A program made the translations under genes and the position numbers. A model generated the notes under the pieces. It was not told the origin of the DNA. It did no database searches and was given only the letters and a program-made list of their open reading frames with translations. From Gordionus sp. m RMFG-2023 (Eukaryota; Nematomorpha; Gordioida; Chordodea; Parachordodidae), in contig NC_088776.1 in the NCBI RefSeq assembly GCF_954871325.1, positions 28,320,508 through 28,384,507 on the forward strand: DNA of 64,000 nt, in the 5' to 3' direction. Positions 1-11,680 of the stretch are shown here, piece after piece. Position 1 is the stretch's first letter. Each line of letters begins with the position of its first letter.

Positions 1-595
1 ATTGAGTCGTGAATACAAATTATATAGTTGAGTAGATTAGAGGACGAATAGTTCAAATTAATTGTTATTATTTAAGATTCTATTATTTACATTTTTGTAC
101 TTAAAAATTTTAACTTGAGTCGTCAATTTGTGTCGACTAGAGGACGAATATTTTAAATTAATTATTAAGATATTTGATCTGTTATTTACATTTTATTACT
201 TAAGACTTCCAACTTGAATCATGAATACCAATTATTTACTTCATTAACTTATTCCTCATTTTACTTGATCAAATAAATTCTTATTAACATTTTTTGATTG
301 AATACTCAAAAAAATTCTTATTTACATTTTTTTGATTTAATAATATTCTCAAATAATAAAATATTTTGCAGGTATCTGAATATTTTGAAATTATATCTCA
401 ACCATATTTTGAATTTTATGTAAGACAGACATGTGATAATAATCAAAACTATGAGATGACGTGTGAATCTTCTTTAGCATTCCTTCTCATCTGTATTTAA
501 TATATATTAAGTATATTTATAGTCCCTCTTTTAGGTAATTATTTTATTTAGTCATTCATGGTTAATAACTATTAAAATATTTTAATAATATCAAA
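1..595 (+). repeat. Left inverted terminus of the large hAT element
   Basis: This stretch has at least two copies of a motif read on the plus strand as GACTAGAGGACGAATA (near 40 and 138), each followed by an AT-rich spacer. From 363 on it is the reverse complement, with moderate divergence, of 6318-6560. It has no coding content. Confidence 0.7.
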
Positions 596-791
596 TGTAC
601 TTGTCCAAGATACATATATAAAATTAGAAGAAAAAAATAAATATACGTGTTTAAAAAATAGCGATAAAATTAAACAAATCTGGCCAGAAAGTTCGTATTT
701 AATTCTGAACTATGATAGGACATAGCGATACTATTACAGTGAAGAGGGGGATATTTTTCACCAGATGTTAAAACAAAATAAAAGGATGTTA

Positions 792-2670
792 TTATATTTT
801 TATTTTAATGATACTTAAACATTAATCTATGTTAAAAAAATATTAAACAACTTTTTCAAAAAATGCCACACTTGAAGTTTATAATTAAAAAAACTTTTTT
901 AACATAAAAAAAAACATATTTTTTCACATATCATTTACATAATTTAATATTTTTGTATATTTAATTTAATATTAATTAATTTTTCAATCTTTACATATAT
1001 AATGTTTAATATAGACTACTTACTTTATAATTTTAATAACTCTCCTTTATTCCCAAGTACTTCTGTAAATTATTCTTTGCCAATCTCAGATGGGAATGAT
1101 ATGGAAAATTATCAATCACATTCTAGCATTTCTGCAAATAATAATTCTTTAGCAACTATTAATGAAAATATAAATCATTCTCAATTATCCTCCATTCCTA
1201 AACCCAAAAGAACATACAATTGTTGGAACAAAGATAAAATTGAAATGGTAATGAAAATTTTAGCAATGCCAGAGGAAGAACAGATGAAGATTAAGGACAT
1301 TGCTAAATATGTTAATATGTCGAAGGCCTCAATACATAAAATAAAAAGGGATACATTCCCAGAAATTATTGGTGAGCCTTTAAAGGAATTCTCTCTTAAA
1401 CAAAGAGGGAGAAAAATAAAAGATACAGCGAACATTGAAAGGCAAGTTATGGATTTGCTAATAGACAATAATACCTTCACGGTGAAGGATATAATTGAGA
1501 ATTTGCCTTCTGGTTCTCCAAAAAATATTGCAACCATAAGGAAATATATCAAAAACATCCGATGGTCCACAAAAAGAGCTGGGAAAGAACCGGATCGCAG
1601 GAATACACCAGGAGCTATCAATATTCGGCAGGTGTATTGCCGCAAATTGCTGAACATCTCCAGAGAAAGACTCTATTTTCTCGACGAAACAGGCATCAAT
1701 TTTCATGTTGTACCTGTCTATGCTTGGGCACCACTCAATGTTAGACCAACAATAAAGGTTCCATCCTCAAAAGGGCAAAATGTAAGTGTACTTTGCACTA
1801 TAGGAATTTGTGGAGTTATACATTATAAAATCATCGAAGGATCATATAATGGTATATTATTCCGAAATTCGTTAATGGAAATTATTAGTATGTTACCACC
1901 AGATGCCATCTTAGTTATGGATAATGCTTCTATACATAAAAGTCATCTAATTGATGCCTTTAAAGAGAGAATAGACTATCTCCCCCCATATTCACCACAA
2001 TTGAAAATTTTTTCGGGGTCTTCAAAAACAAATATAGGTAATTAATTCCCAGACCAAGCACAAAGGAGCACATAATAACAAATATTAATCAAATTATGCA
2101 TCAATTTATTCCTTATGATTTTACAAATTTTTATAATCATATGCAACAATATTTGGAGCTGGGCTATCGTGGACTACCTATTGACTAAAGTAATCTAATT
2201 ATATAATTAATTACGATTAACATTTTTTAATATTTTAATTAAATAGGTACTACTAAAAGCAAGCAATTTATGACTATGAACTACCATGAAATATTTCATA
2301 TTTTATATAATCAATATTCATGTATTAATGTAATTACGAATTTATTATATAATGTTTATATGTAATATACGAATTGAATAAAATATTAAAATAAAGTTAT
2401 GTCTCAAATATGATAAAATAAAGTGAGAAAAAAAAACTATTTTCAGAAATAAAAGATTTTGACTAAGATCTAATAACTAAGATGAATAATTTATCATTAT
2501 TTTTAAAATTATTCTACACAAAATATCGTTATCTAAGTAAAAGAAAATATGTGAAGACAAAACTTTATATTTTTTTATAAAAAAATTTTTTAAGTGTGAC
2601 ATTTAAAATAGTTGTTTAATATTTTTTAACATAGATTAATGTTTACAGTATGATTAAGATAAAAATATAA
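792..2670 (+). mobile_element. IS630/mariner-type transposon with TA target duplication
   Basis: The termini are inverted: TTATATTTTTATTTTAATGA at 792 matches the reversed end at 2670 for about 80 bases with few changes. TA flanks the element at 790-791 and 2671-2672. The uninterrupted version of the target is visible reversed near 3480-3500, which fixes both boundaries. It carries one transposase reading frame at 1002-2188 and is about 1.88 kb, a normal length for an autonomous mariner-like element. Confidence 0.88.
1002..2188 (+). pseudogene. IS630/mariner-family (DDE) transposase, nearly full length
   Basis: The frame opens with ATG at 1002 and runs 347 codons. It has an N-terminal low-complexity tail, a helix-turn-helix region around residues 85-125 (IKDIAKYVNMSKASIHKIKR) and the catalytic domain. 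Catalytic landmarks are YFLDETG (first Asp, about residue 227), ILVMDNASIHK (second Asp, about residue 307) and LPPYSPQL. Just after that motif, near 2001, the frame shifts. The missing C-terminus follows one frame over as FFGVFKNKY, then LIPRPSTKEH and onward to a stop at 2186-2188. One in-frame TAA (2039-2041) interrupts this tail; it lies within a 15-base GT...AG stretch (2038-2052). The enzyme would cut and join its own element ends at TA sites in the nucleus. As it stands the gene is probably inactive, but only recently so. Confidence 0.85.
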
Positions 2671-3068
2671 TACAGTGAAACGATACACATGTTTAAATAT
2701 ACTATAAAAGGGGGTAAACAAAATAAGATTTTATTTTTAATAGAATAAAGATTGAAATTAAATATGGACAAGCAATTAATTAAGAAGATTAATAGTTGAT
2801 TAATCATTATAAAAAAAATGTGTAATTTGTGATGAAAAATGAATTTTTTTTTTTATTTTCTTTGAGAATGCTCAAGTAAGATATTTGATTAAATTTCATT
2901 TAAAATTCTAAATCATTTTTTGTAAAAAGTCTTTTTAATATTTGAAAATATTTTAGAATTTCTTAAATGTAATCTATTTTGTATATACATTTATTTCGAT
3001 AAAAATATGATAACACTATAAACTTTTATAATAATTTCGATAAAATAATTAATACATAAAAAATATAA

Positions 3069-3257
3069 TTATAATTTATCAAACATTTGTTGTTTTTCCG
3101 GCATTAATAACATTTTGGTAACTATATCTAATTTTTCTTTATTCCAATATTTGTGTATTCTTTTCGGTCTTTGAATTCTCGACGAAGATTGGGAGTTTTC
3201 ATTTAAATTGGAAAAATTAGTATTACTATTGGATAATAAAGATTCTATATTAAACAT
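3069..3257 (-). pseudogene. N-terminal fragment of a mariner transposase
   Basis: A 62-codon minus-strand frame starts MFNIESLLSNSNTNF and contains RPKRIHKYWNKEKLDIVTKM. It resembles the first part of the transposase at 1002-2188 (MFNIDYLL, then PKPKRTYNCWNKDKIEM). It stops after PEKQQMFDKL, before the catalytic domain. It is the only coding remnant of the outer deletion derivative and belongs to a sister lineage of the inner mariner. Confidence 0.75.
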
Positions 3258-3540
3258 TTTTTTTTATTATTTAAGAAAAATTAAAAATAATTAATATGTA
3301 AGTATTTTAATTTTTTATTTTGAATTAAATTTTAACACATTTTTTTTATAATGATTAATCAACTATTAATCTTCTTAATTAATTGCTTGTCCATATTTAA
3401 TTTCAATCTTTATTCTATTAAAAATAAAATCTTATTTTGTTTACCCCCTTTTATAGTATATTTAAACATGTGTATCGTTTCACTGTAATATCCTTTTATT
3501 TTGTTTTAACATCTGGTGAAAAATATCCCCCTCTTCACTG

Positions 3541-4569
3541 TAAATCTAGACATACTGACACATTTAATGAAGGTGTCATGACCGGTCTGTTTTTTTGAAT
3601 CCTCTTTTTCTAATACCGGAAATTATTTTAAAACTCAAAAAATAGAAAAATTCTATTATGATTATTTACTAGATTAGATTGTAAATATATTTTATTTTTA
3701 AACAAAATATTTTTATCTGGGATGGCATTGTGTGTTTTTATTGATTCAATCGATCCTCATATGTTTAAGTTTTATGACATTTTTTTAAAAAAATTTTAAA
3801 TATAAAAAAAACAAAAATGCATACATGTGTTGTATATAAATTATATTTTTAGCATGTTAATGAATATAGTATATTTATATTTTCTATAGTCCTTTCATTT
3901 TATAAATAAAAAATTTGCTTTTAATTCGTTTTTGATTATTTTATAATAGAAAAAATTGACCTAAACATAATATATATGTTTTTAAATGATTAATAAAATC
4001 ATTTTAAGTATATTTAATAAATCTATATGAGTCAATCTTAATTTAAATTTTTTGGATCAATATAAATATTAGTTTGTTAATTTTTTTGTTGATATTATTA
4101 AATTTTCTTATTGATATTACACATTTTGTAAATAAAATTGATATTTTTATTTTAAAAAAATATGAAGAAATAGTTAATAAGACCAACAAATAACTTGTTT
4201 AATAATTCTTTTTTAAACTTATAAATGTATAATAAATGCAACTGTATAAAAACGCGTGGAATTTACGCTGCGCTAAACTTTCCGCGCCGAATTGACGTGG
4301 AACTTTTTTTATATATCACATTTTGACATTTTAAAATTTTTTACTTTTTTGACTTGAAAAAATCTGTATTAAAATGTTAAAATAACATTAAATTATTTAA
4401 ATAGTTAAAATCATTAAAGTAATTTTTATTTAGAATAATGTTTAAAATATGAAAGCTAAAAATTAATTTTCTAAGATAAAATTAATTAAATTGGGGTCTG
4501 AGGAATTCCAGTCTCATAGAATTAATTTCCACCTATGTAACTAAGGGTTAACAATTATCATTTTTAATA
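3541..4569. other. Non-coding interior of the large hAT element
   Basis: No gene is visible. The stretch is AT-rich and lies between the nested mariners and the BED-finger part of the hAT transposase. A locally GC-richer spot at 4250-4310 (CGCGTGGAATTTACGCTGCG) is the only distinctive block. Confidence 0.5.
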
Positions 4570-6156
4570 AGGTTGCCCTGCATGGCCCATTTTTACAAGA
4601 AAATAGTAAAAAATTATTTATTTTAACAGCGAATTTAAAAAATCATGTGAAAAGACACCATATTGATATATTGGAGATCGAGAAGAACTCAGACATGCCA
4701 AAAAATTTAGCAGGTATAAGGAGACTTTTACCATAAGAAAACATTCATTTAAACAAATTAATTCTTAGATATATAATAAAGAATAATATATCCTTCAATT
4801 CAATGAATAGCGAATCATTCAGAAATATATTTTCTTTTATATTTAAGAATGAAAAAATTTGGACGCGTCAAACAGCGTGTAAATATATTAGTAAATTATA
4901 TCAAGCTTCCAAATTAAAGATAATTTCTAAATTAAAAAATATTCATGGTAAATTTTCATTGACAACAGATATGTGGACCGCCAATAATTCTTCATCATAC
5001 ATAGTTATCACATGCCATTTTATTAACAATAAATGGAAAATGGAAAGTTTCATTCTGGATTTAATTGAATTGCCGCACCCACATTGTGGTGATGATATTT
5101 CCCAAGCATTGTTAGCATCACTTGATGCTTTTGAAATTCAAGACAAGATAATATCAATCACTCACGATAATGCACCAAATATAGTGAGTGCTGCCGCCAA
5201 AATGAATACCATTTTCAACTCAAAATATAATATAACTCTTTAGCCATATATGTATGGCCCATATTATTAACATAATTGTAAAAGAAGGGTTATCATCATT
5301 AGATGTTAAACTGGAAAAAATTTCTAATTTAGTAAAAAAATTACATCGCCTAAGCCCCTACAAAAATATATGAAGCTCTCTGGTGGTACAAGAATCCCTC
5401 TGGATGTTATCACCAGATGGAACTCAAAATATTTAATGTTAGCAACAGTAAACAAAGTAAGTGTTAACATAATTATTTAAATATTGTATAATATATTTTA
5501 TTAAAGAAGTTAGATGCCATCAAAATACTTGTCAATAAATATATGACGGATGCTTACTATATCAATGATACGGAAGCAAATATTTTGAAGGATATTGAAA
5601 TTTTTTTAAAACCGTTTTACAAAATGACGTTGGAAATATCATCCGATACTACGACGATTTGAACGGCGGTTTTATTTATTTCAAGGATGGAAAAAATTTT
5701 AGAGGAGACTTCCAGAAATCATAATGATGATGCCATTAAGAATGCTGCAAATAAAATGTTAACAAAGTGTATGACATAAAAATTTATGTGAGCACATTTA
5801 GTAATTATGTGGCTACATTACTTGATCCTAAAACTAAAATTATATATATACCTAAAATATTAGTTAAGGCGGAATATATGGAAAAATTTAAAATATTATA
5901 TAAAGGTTTTGAATTTCCATCTAATAGATCTAATTCCTACGAATTTTCTCCTGATGACATTACTCAGCTGTATTCTGTTTGTACATTGTCACTGATTGCA
6001 AAAGATTTTATTGCCCAGCAATCATCAAGTGTGCTGAGTGAGAGAGTCTTTAGCGAGACAGTGGATTTCCTGACGAAAAAAAGAAATAGGATGGTACCAT
6101 CCACCTTAAAGCATTGTTTATCCTTGAATAACTGGGATATCGATATATGGCAATAA
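4570..6156 (+). pseudogene. hAT transposase, degenerate, with a short intron
   Basis: The order of pieces is that of a hAT transposase. A BED zinc-finger remnant (NLKNHVKRHH, about 4627) is followed by the N-terminal catalytic block at 4803-5243 with FSLTTDMWTANNSSSYI and IISITHDNAPNI. Next comes AHIINIIVKEG (5256 on), then IPLDVITRWNSKYLML (about 5394), which holds the family's RW motif. The C-terminal dimerisation block is at 5767-6156 with SSVLSERVFSETVDFLTKKR. A GT...AG intron fits 5457-5505. At least two stops or frame changes break it, for instance before AHIIN and near 5660. It is the coding part of the large element covering 1-7645. Confidence 0.85.
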
Positions 6157-6317
6157 TATCTATATTTTTTTCTTATGTTATACCATATAATATTTTTTTC
6201 TTATGTTATATTTATATTATTATATCTTATTTAGAAACAGAAAAATAAAGTAAATTATTTAATTGTTGTTTGATTAGATTAAGATCAGAATAATTCTTTA
6301 CTAAAGAGGTGATTTTT

Positions 6318-7645
6318 TAAATATTTTAAAAGCTATTAACCATTAATTTTTAAATAAAATAATTATCTAAAAGAATGACTAAAGAGGGACTATAAAAATA
6401 CTAAATATATATTAAATACAGCTAAGGAAGATTTCTAAAGAAAATTCACTTGTCATCTCGTAATTTTGATTATTATCACACGTATGGTTTTCTTATATAA
6501 AATTTAAATAATGGTTGAGATATAATCAAAATATTCAGATACCTGCGAAATATTTTAATATTTGAGAATATAGTATTCATTCAAAAAATGTAAATAAGGA
6601 TCTAATTGAGTATTCAATCAAAAAATGTTAATAAGAATTTATTTGATCAAATAAAATGAGGAATAAGATAATGAAGTAAATAATTGGTATTCACTATTCA
6701 AGTTGGAATATTAAGTAATAAAATATAAATAACAGAACAAATACCTTAAATAATAATAATTAATTTGAAATATTCGTCCTCTAGTCGACTCAACTATATA
6801 ATTTGAATTCCTAAATCAAGTTGGATGTCTAAAGTAAAAAAATGTAAATAACAGAACAACTATCTTAAATAATAATAATTAATTTGAAGTTCATCCTCTA
6901 GTCGACTCAAATTGACGACTCAAGTTCAAAGAACTATTCGTCCTCTAGTCGACAACTATATATTTTGTATTCACGACACAGGTTGGAAGTCTTAAGTAAA
7001 ATGTAAATAACAGAACAAATATCTTAAATAATAATATCTATTTTGAAATATTCGTCCTCTAGTCAACTCAAGTTCATAGAACTATTGATCCTCTAGTCGA
7101 CACAACTATATAATTTATATTAACGACTCATGAAAATCTAAAGTAAAAAATGTAAAAAACAAAAATATCTTAATTAATAATACCAAATTTCAAATATTCG
7201 TCCTCTAGTCGACTCTAGTTCATAGAACTATTGGTCCTCTAGTCGACACAACTATATAATTTATAATAACTTAACGAGTCATGAAGGTCTAAAGTAGGAA
7301 ATAAAATACAAAAAATATCTTAATTAATAATACCAAATTTGAAATATTCGTCCTCTAGTCGACTCAAGTAGACGGCTTTAGTACATAGAAATATTCGTCC
7401 TATAGCCGATTCAACTATATAATTATATTCACGAGTCACGACTCAAGTTTGAAGTCGAAAGTAGTAAAATACAAAAACTATCTTAATTAATAATAATAGA
7501 TCTGAAATATTCGTCCTCTAGTCGATGACTTAAGTTAAATACGAATATTTTATGAACTTGAGTTGATGACTCGAGTCGACTTGAGTTGATGACCTGAGTT
7601 TATAACTCAAGTCAGTTTGGGTCGATTTTTTTGACCCAAAACTTG
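6318..7645 (-). repeat. Right inverted terminus with about ten GTCCTCTAGTCGAC subrepeats
   Basis: From 6318 to about 6560 the sequence is the inverse of 363-560. From 6720 to 7560 it holds about ten copies of TCGTCCTCTAGTCGACTC or close variants (near 6775, 6894, 6938, 7052, 7088, 7199, 7231, 7349, 7405 and 7512). They alternate with spacers containing ACAACTATATAATTT and GTAAATAACAGAAC, with a period of about 110-150 bases. The tip (7560-7645) is rich in GACTTGAGTCGA-like motifs. Related tips occur at 60192-60310 and 62465-62725. Confidence 0.75.
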
Positions 7646-8039
7646 ACTCAGTTTTCGACTCAGTCGATTAATTCTCATATTTTTAGTAATATATATGTAA
7701 GCTAAAATTTCGTTTTTCATTTTACTACACCATATATAACGTGCCTACATTTTCAAAATTGAAAGGGGTCGGTCGAAAATTAATTTTCTCCCTTATTTAT
7801 TATATTACCCCAACACAAAACCAGGTGCGGATTGTCAATGGTGCGGCTTTATGGGCCTTATTTTTATCGGGGAATGGCTCATTCCTATTATACATGGTTT
7901 CTATTATTGGACAAAATGTATATGGTGGGCGGGTTAAACACTATATTACAGTTAATACAATTTTATTAGAAGAATTATTATGACACGTTAACCATATTTA
8001 TTTTATAAATCGCATATTTAAAATCATAATCATTGTACA
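7646..8039. other. Intergenic, no gene recognised
   Basis: The stretch has slightly higher GC content and an 80-codon open frame at 7741-7983 beginning with GTG. I recognise no domain in it. GGGGTCGGTCGAAAATT near 7765 resembles a piece near the end of the foldback element at 14865-16832, so this may be an old repeat fragment. Confidence 0.4.
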
Positions 8040-8251
8040 TAGTGTTGTTAAACGGCTCATTTTGAGGCGATTTTTAAAAACGGCTAACTCAATATTTTAT
8101 TAGGGAAAATATGCAAGCCTTAAGATTTTGCTCATAGGTAGCACAAAGGTTTGAACATTTATTAACGAAATCTCGAGGCTTAGACAATATTTTTCTGGTT
8201 AAAATATTGAGTTAACCGTTTTTAAAAATAGGCCTACATTTAACAACACTA
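8040..8251. mobile_element. Small hAT-like MITE
   Basis: A 212-base hairpin-type element has termini TAGTGTTGTTAAA and TTTAACAACACTA. The inner arms also pair: AAAAACGGCTAACTCAATAT on the left with its inverse at 8200-8225. It has no coding content. The termini match the TAGTGCTGT-type ends of hAT elements elsewhere in the window. The flanking octamers agree only partly, so the target duplication is uncertain. Confidence 0.75.
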
Positions 8252-10084
8252 TACACATATAAAAATTTATCGCATTTGTGCATATAAAATAATATATATT
8301 TCACATATTAAATTCTATTAATTTCATATATAATTGATTACATATTGCACCATAAATTCAACATTTAGAGTCTACAAAGAGAAATTTAAGTATTCCTGTA
8401 TCTTCACGATCCATCATTTGCAATATATATCCAATTATCGAATTATTATTTAATCGTTACAATACTTATTTGTTTTTTACGCTCCCTTCGGACTCTTGTT
8501 TTCATTTGAAAATTTAATTAATAAACAAAAGAGGAGACGAAAATGATGTCTTATTTCAAAAATTAGCCCTCTATTGAATGCTAAAAATGATAATCTTTGA
8601 TTGTTATTATATTAAGATATCAATAAACTAGTTTTCGTTTATATTTTTTTTGCTGCCTTATTTCTCTATCACATTTTTCTATTTTCATTTAATTCTTCTT
8701 TTAATTGTGTAAAGAAAATTTTTCTAATCATTATATATGTTATAAATAAATGTAATATAATCGTTAATTTTTTCAAGTAACGTGCCAACCCTGGTTGTAT
8801 GCATATTAACGTCAAAGAATCTCATAGACATTATGCATTAGTTACATTTGTTATTGCACTTGGTTGGGGTTATTATTATCTTGTGTTATTTTAGTTTATT
8901 TTATTATTCCTCACTATCATATATTATATCTTCAGTATTTTCATTTAACTCGACTATTGAATTTTTGTAAATATGGGCAAATGAAACCTGCCGCAATTTA
9001 TCGCTGAATGCATTTTTCAATTTTGAGTTTTCTTCAAGGCTTTTCAGAAAGATTGCTTAGAGGCCAATCAAATCTTCGGCTCAATTTGCATTCATTACTG
9101 TACTTCCTCCTTGTTCAACTTATTCCATTTTTTAGCATTTCATTTTGTTCTCTGATACTGGAAGTTTTGTACCAGGAATATTTTAATTCAAATTTATAAT
9201 CATCTTTGCAGCTTTATTTTGAATGGATGTGTAGATACAAAAGATAAGAAGACATGGCATCCTCGGCCATTTTCTTACCTGAATATCTAAATTTTTAGTT
9301 TGAAGATATAATAATAGCTATCTGTCCCGTTATTTAAAAATCAAAATAATTGGAGCTGATTTATCGTATTAAATATGTACAGATTCTTAATCAAAGATTT
9401 ATCTACTGATGAAGTTTTCGCTTTAAACTATTATTATTATTTATAATATTGTAGCGTACTTATAGCTATCAAGAGTAAGCTCTCTTCATCATTTAACCAT
9501 CTAACATGCCCATCACCTAATTTCACCACTTTTTGCTCCTTGATAACTTACTTTGGCTGGATGAATTATTTACAAGGATAAATTATTTGATTTTTCATAA
9601 TTAATTGATATCTTATGTACTATATATTTCCAAATTAAATCGTTTGCTATTTAACTCCCTTTTTATATATTAAATTCTTAATTTTACCTGAAACAGCAAT
9701 AACTTTATTAACTGTTACAGTTATTAGACTTCCTTGAACTTAGATTTATCAGAAAGTTTTAGCTAACCTTTTCTATGTTTTCTCCTGAAAATAGCCTTCT
9801 CTAATTAGTCTTTGAGTGTTTTATTATTTATGATTTAAGTTTTCATATTCAAAATTTCTAAGTGCTTCATTATGGTCTGATCATCTGTCGAATAATTTTT
9901 ATTTACCTAAGAACTGTATTCTCAAAATTTGTCTTGTTAAATAGATGTTCAAATTGCTATGCATATAATTATATAAAGTAAAAGTTGTGAATAAAAATTT
10001 TGATGTATAAAATATTATAAAAATAATTTAATATTTTACCATAATATATGCATATATATTTATGCATAATTTTCAAGTTTTGTG
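8252..10084. other. Intergenic stretch upstream of FANCI, no gene recognised
   Basis: I see no convincing gene. On the minus strand there are stop-free patches, for instance one containing KLKNAFSDKLRQVSFAHIYK (about 8990-9050) and one containing VKLGDGHVRWLNDEESLL (about 9450-9530). They are broken by stops and I cannot place them in a family. They could be degraded transposase or exons of an unknown minus-strand gene. Confidence 0.35.
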
Positions 10085-10335
10085 TGTAATGAATTATATC
10101 AGGTCAATTTAGCGAACTCGAAACACTTTTTAGCGAAACTTTTATCGCAAATGAATTTCAGAGCGAAGGTATTCGCGAAACTAATTCCTCCAAACATTTA
10201 TAGCGAAGGCAATATCGCGAACTCATTATAGCTAATATATTTCCGCGAACACTGCATACAATTTAGAGCTAATACATTTAGCGAAACTTTTATCGCGATT
10301 TATAGCGAATTTTTACTGCTAATGTATTTGCGAGA
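10085..10335. repeat. Cluster of TAGCGAA / ATCGCGAA motifs upstream of FANCI
   Basis: Within about 250 bases there are roughly ten variants of TTTAGCGAA, TATCGCGAA and ATTCGCGAAA in both orientations, spaced 15-40 bases apart. CG dinucleotides are rare elsewhere in the window, so the density stands out. The cluster ends about 230 bases before the first recognised FANCI exon. It could be a promoter-proximal site array or the remains of a repeat; the sequence does not decide between them. Confidence 0.5.
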
Positions 10336-10567
10336 AAGAAAGATAGGAGTCAAAGCAATATTTTTGATCGATAGAAAAACGGAGCAACCAAAAACATATA
10401 AAACCAACTCGACCGTTGACATTTCACTAGACCTTTTATTTACCCCATTTGTCGCTTCGAAACGAATCATTAAATATAATTTTCGATAATTTCAACCCAA
10501 ATTGTCAGTTCTCAAATTAACAGAAATAATATAAAATTTAAAGATTTTGAAATAAATTTTAAACTAG

Positions 10568-11680
10568 GTAATAGATCTGATTATTAATTGGCTCGTTAAA
10601 TATTACAAAAATTGCGAAACATCGTGTCAATATAGACGATTATTTAAAGGAAAGCTGTTTAAAGATTATTGTCAAACACTCGTTAAAACGCTCAATGTCT
10701 TAACATACGTTCAGTAATTACATTTAAATTATATTATGCATGATATTATTCATTTTGAAATTTATTCAAAAAGCTTTAAAATAAAATATTTTATTTGATA
10801 ATTTTTTTTTACTATACAAATTATGACATGGTGATTATATTAAAACGATAATTCTTGTTTAATCTAAAGAATTTACAATGAGTACTTATTCCTGAAACAC
10901 AAATATCTGCTATTTTTTAATAAATTTAAAATTACTTTATATAAAAAATATGTTTTAAAATAAAAATAAATCAGATCATTATATTTAATAAAAGCTTACT
11001 GTCCAAATTGGTCCTCTATTAAGTATTTATATACAAGAAATTTATTTTCATATTTGAATATTTATTATTTATTGAAATACTATATTTTTTTTAAACGGTA
11101 TTTACAGGATTAATAACTCAAACGAACCTACAACAGATGACTCAATATACAACTATAACAATAAAAATGAAATCAAACGCGAAGGGGTTGATCTAAACAT
11201 ATTTTATTATCAAAAATTAATGATATTTTTAATCCATTTGGTTAACTATAATCCAAATAATAATCGTGACTCCTTAGATGTTCTACATGTTTTAAAATCT
11301 CTTGACAGTCTTCATAAATACGATGTAAATGTTTACCTAAAGATTAATCTTCTGGCTGTTTACACAATTAAAAATGTATTTAAAGTAAGTTTATGATGAT
11401 ATATAATTCTTTAAAATCAGGCATATTATATGAAAATCTAAGTAGAGAGATCAAGGGAAAAAATATGAAATATCCCGATGGTTAAGATTTTTTAGGACTA
11501 ACGAACGAGTATTATGTGATACTTATTAAAAACAATTGTTAAATAATAATTTATCAAAGAATATGATTCTTAACAACGATCCTAAAATTGCTTCGGAAGT
11601 TCGCACGTCAATCTTAAAGAACGTTTTAGAGGAATCTTTAAAATCAATCCGTTCGCCAGTTCAGACAGCCATTTATTACG
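10568..11680 (+). CDS. FANCI: FANCI N-terminal exons (provisional)
   Basis: Three or four coding blocks are visible. Block 1 (10568-10711) follows an AG and encodes LIINWLVKYYKNCETSCQYR..., similar in pattern to the human stretch ending in IYTCCIQLVESG. Block 2 (11108-11384) follows TTTACAG and ends at AAA|GTAAGT; its second half (LKSLDSLHKYDVNVYLKINL) follows human FANCI residues of about 210-240. A short block at 11421-11480 and a piece at 11496-11530 may be coding. Block 3 (about 11550-11680) encodes ASEVRTSILKNVLEESLKS and ends at TTACG|GTACTT; it joins in phase with the exon at 18318. The initiator ATG was not identified, so this part needs transcript evidence. Confidence 0.6.

Larger units (their letters stand above)
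737..3540 (-). mobile_element. Mariner-type deletion derivative interrupted by a second mariner
   Basis: The element begins CAGTGAAGAGGGGGATATTT at 737 and ends with its inverted form at 3540. A TA dinucleotide flanks both ends (735-736 and 3541-3542), as expected for the IS630/Tc1/mariner superfamily. Its inverted termini are long, about 190 bases. The only coding remnant is a minus-strand N-terminal piece at 3069-3257. A second mariner (792-2670) sits inside the left terminus; without it the element is about 0.9 kb, so it is a non-autonomous deletion derivative. The intact right terminus preserves the empty target site of the inner insertion. Confidence 0.82.
1..7645 (+). mobile_element. 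Large hAT element with long, subrepeat-bearing inverted termini (left end off-window)
   Basis: The first ~595 bases and the stretch 6318 to about 7000 are inverted copies of each other; for example the block around 365-560 recurs reversed at 6320-6560. Between them lies a plus-strand hAT transposase remnant (4570-6156). The outer parts of both termini hold repeated GTCCTCTAGTCGACTC-like motifs. The right end fades into an AGTCGACTT/GACTCAGTCG-rich tip near 7645, and the matching left tip must lie before position 1. The element is enlarged by a nested mariner pair at 737-3540. Subterminal motif arrays are usual in hAT elements, where they bind transposase; that role here is inference. Exact ends and the target duplication cannot be read because one end is missing. 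Confidence 0.7.

Noticed and set aside
1181-1657. A 158-codon minus-strand frame
   Set aside because: It is antisense to the mariner transposase and has no recognisable domain.
6720-7560. Regularly spaced repeats that could suggest a CRISPR-like array
   Set aside because: The repeats vary, the spacers are themselves repeated, and the block is the inverted terminus of a hAT in a eukaryotic genome.
7741-7983. An 80-codon plus-strand frame with a non-ATG start
   Set aside because: No domain, splice context or neighbour supports it; part resembles repeat sequence.
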